Of a DNA stretch of 5,634 nt, positions 5,616-5,634 are shown piece by piece. The DNA lies in contig JAEZHZ010000080.1 of NCBI GenBank assembly GCA_023436745.1, positions 1 to 5,634 on the forward strand, given 5' to 3'. The number at the start of each line of letters is the position of its first letter. The first letter of the stretch is position 1. Made by a program: the position numbers and the translations under genes. This stretch comes from Pseudomonadota bacterium (lineage in GTDB: Bacteria; Pseudomonadota; Alphaproteobacteria; Rhizobiales; Devosiaceae). Below the pieces are notes generated by a model. That model was given only the letters and a program-made list of their open reading frames with translations. It did no database searches and had not been told where the DNA came from.

Positions 5616-5634
5616 GGACCCACGCAGGACAGCG

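Overview
This is a GC-rich chromosomal window (GC estimated by eye at 60-65%) with five complete protein genes, the tail of a sixth, and one tRNA gene. The gene set suggests an alphaproteobacterium, possibly Hyphomicrobiales or a relative. The reasons are a small Glyoxalase_8-type protein of the kind common in rhizobia-like genomes, a Nu-class GST, a DUF2147 protein, strong G/C preference at third codon positions, and class II tRNA-Ser(GCU) sequence. Taxonomy is an inference; no marker gene is present. No transposase, integrase, CRISPR array or phage gene was seen, so this looks like ordinary chromosomal housekeeping and accessory metabolism.

Layout from left to right. Positions 1-105 hold the last 34 codons of an unrecognised plus-strand gene. 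A tRNA-Ser(GCU) follows on the minus strand (162-254), with a plausible promoter just upstream of it. A secreted DUF2147 protein (427-966, plus) converges with a YfcG-like glutathione transferase (968-1666, minus), leaving one base between the stop codons. Upstream of the GST on the same strand is a Glyoxalase_8-like protein (1755-2195). A 315-base spacer with no convincing gene then leads into a TSUP (TauE/SafE) membrane transporter (2511-3278, plus). Just before the transporter start is a compact two-stem RNA-like structure. The transporter converges on a large cytoplasmic molybdopterin oxidoreductase of the DMSO reductase family (3296-5395, minus). The last 239 bases are non-coding. They hold a candidate promoter abutting the oxidoreductase start codon and a long imperfect inverted repeat followed by five Ts.

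The genes do not form one pathway: most are single-gene units on alternating strands. Two themes are visible. GST and Glyoxalase_8 are co-oriented small proteins; thiol chemistry is known for the GST, while the Glyoxalase_8 function is unknown. The TSUP transporter and the molybdoenzyme are convergent neighbours; a link, such as export of a small acid or sulfur anion made by the enzyme, is speculative. The items most worth a second look are the structured transporter leader (2461-2510), the inverted-repeat element with two competing folds (5514-5588), and the possible leaderless start of the molybdoenzyme.
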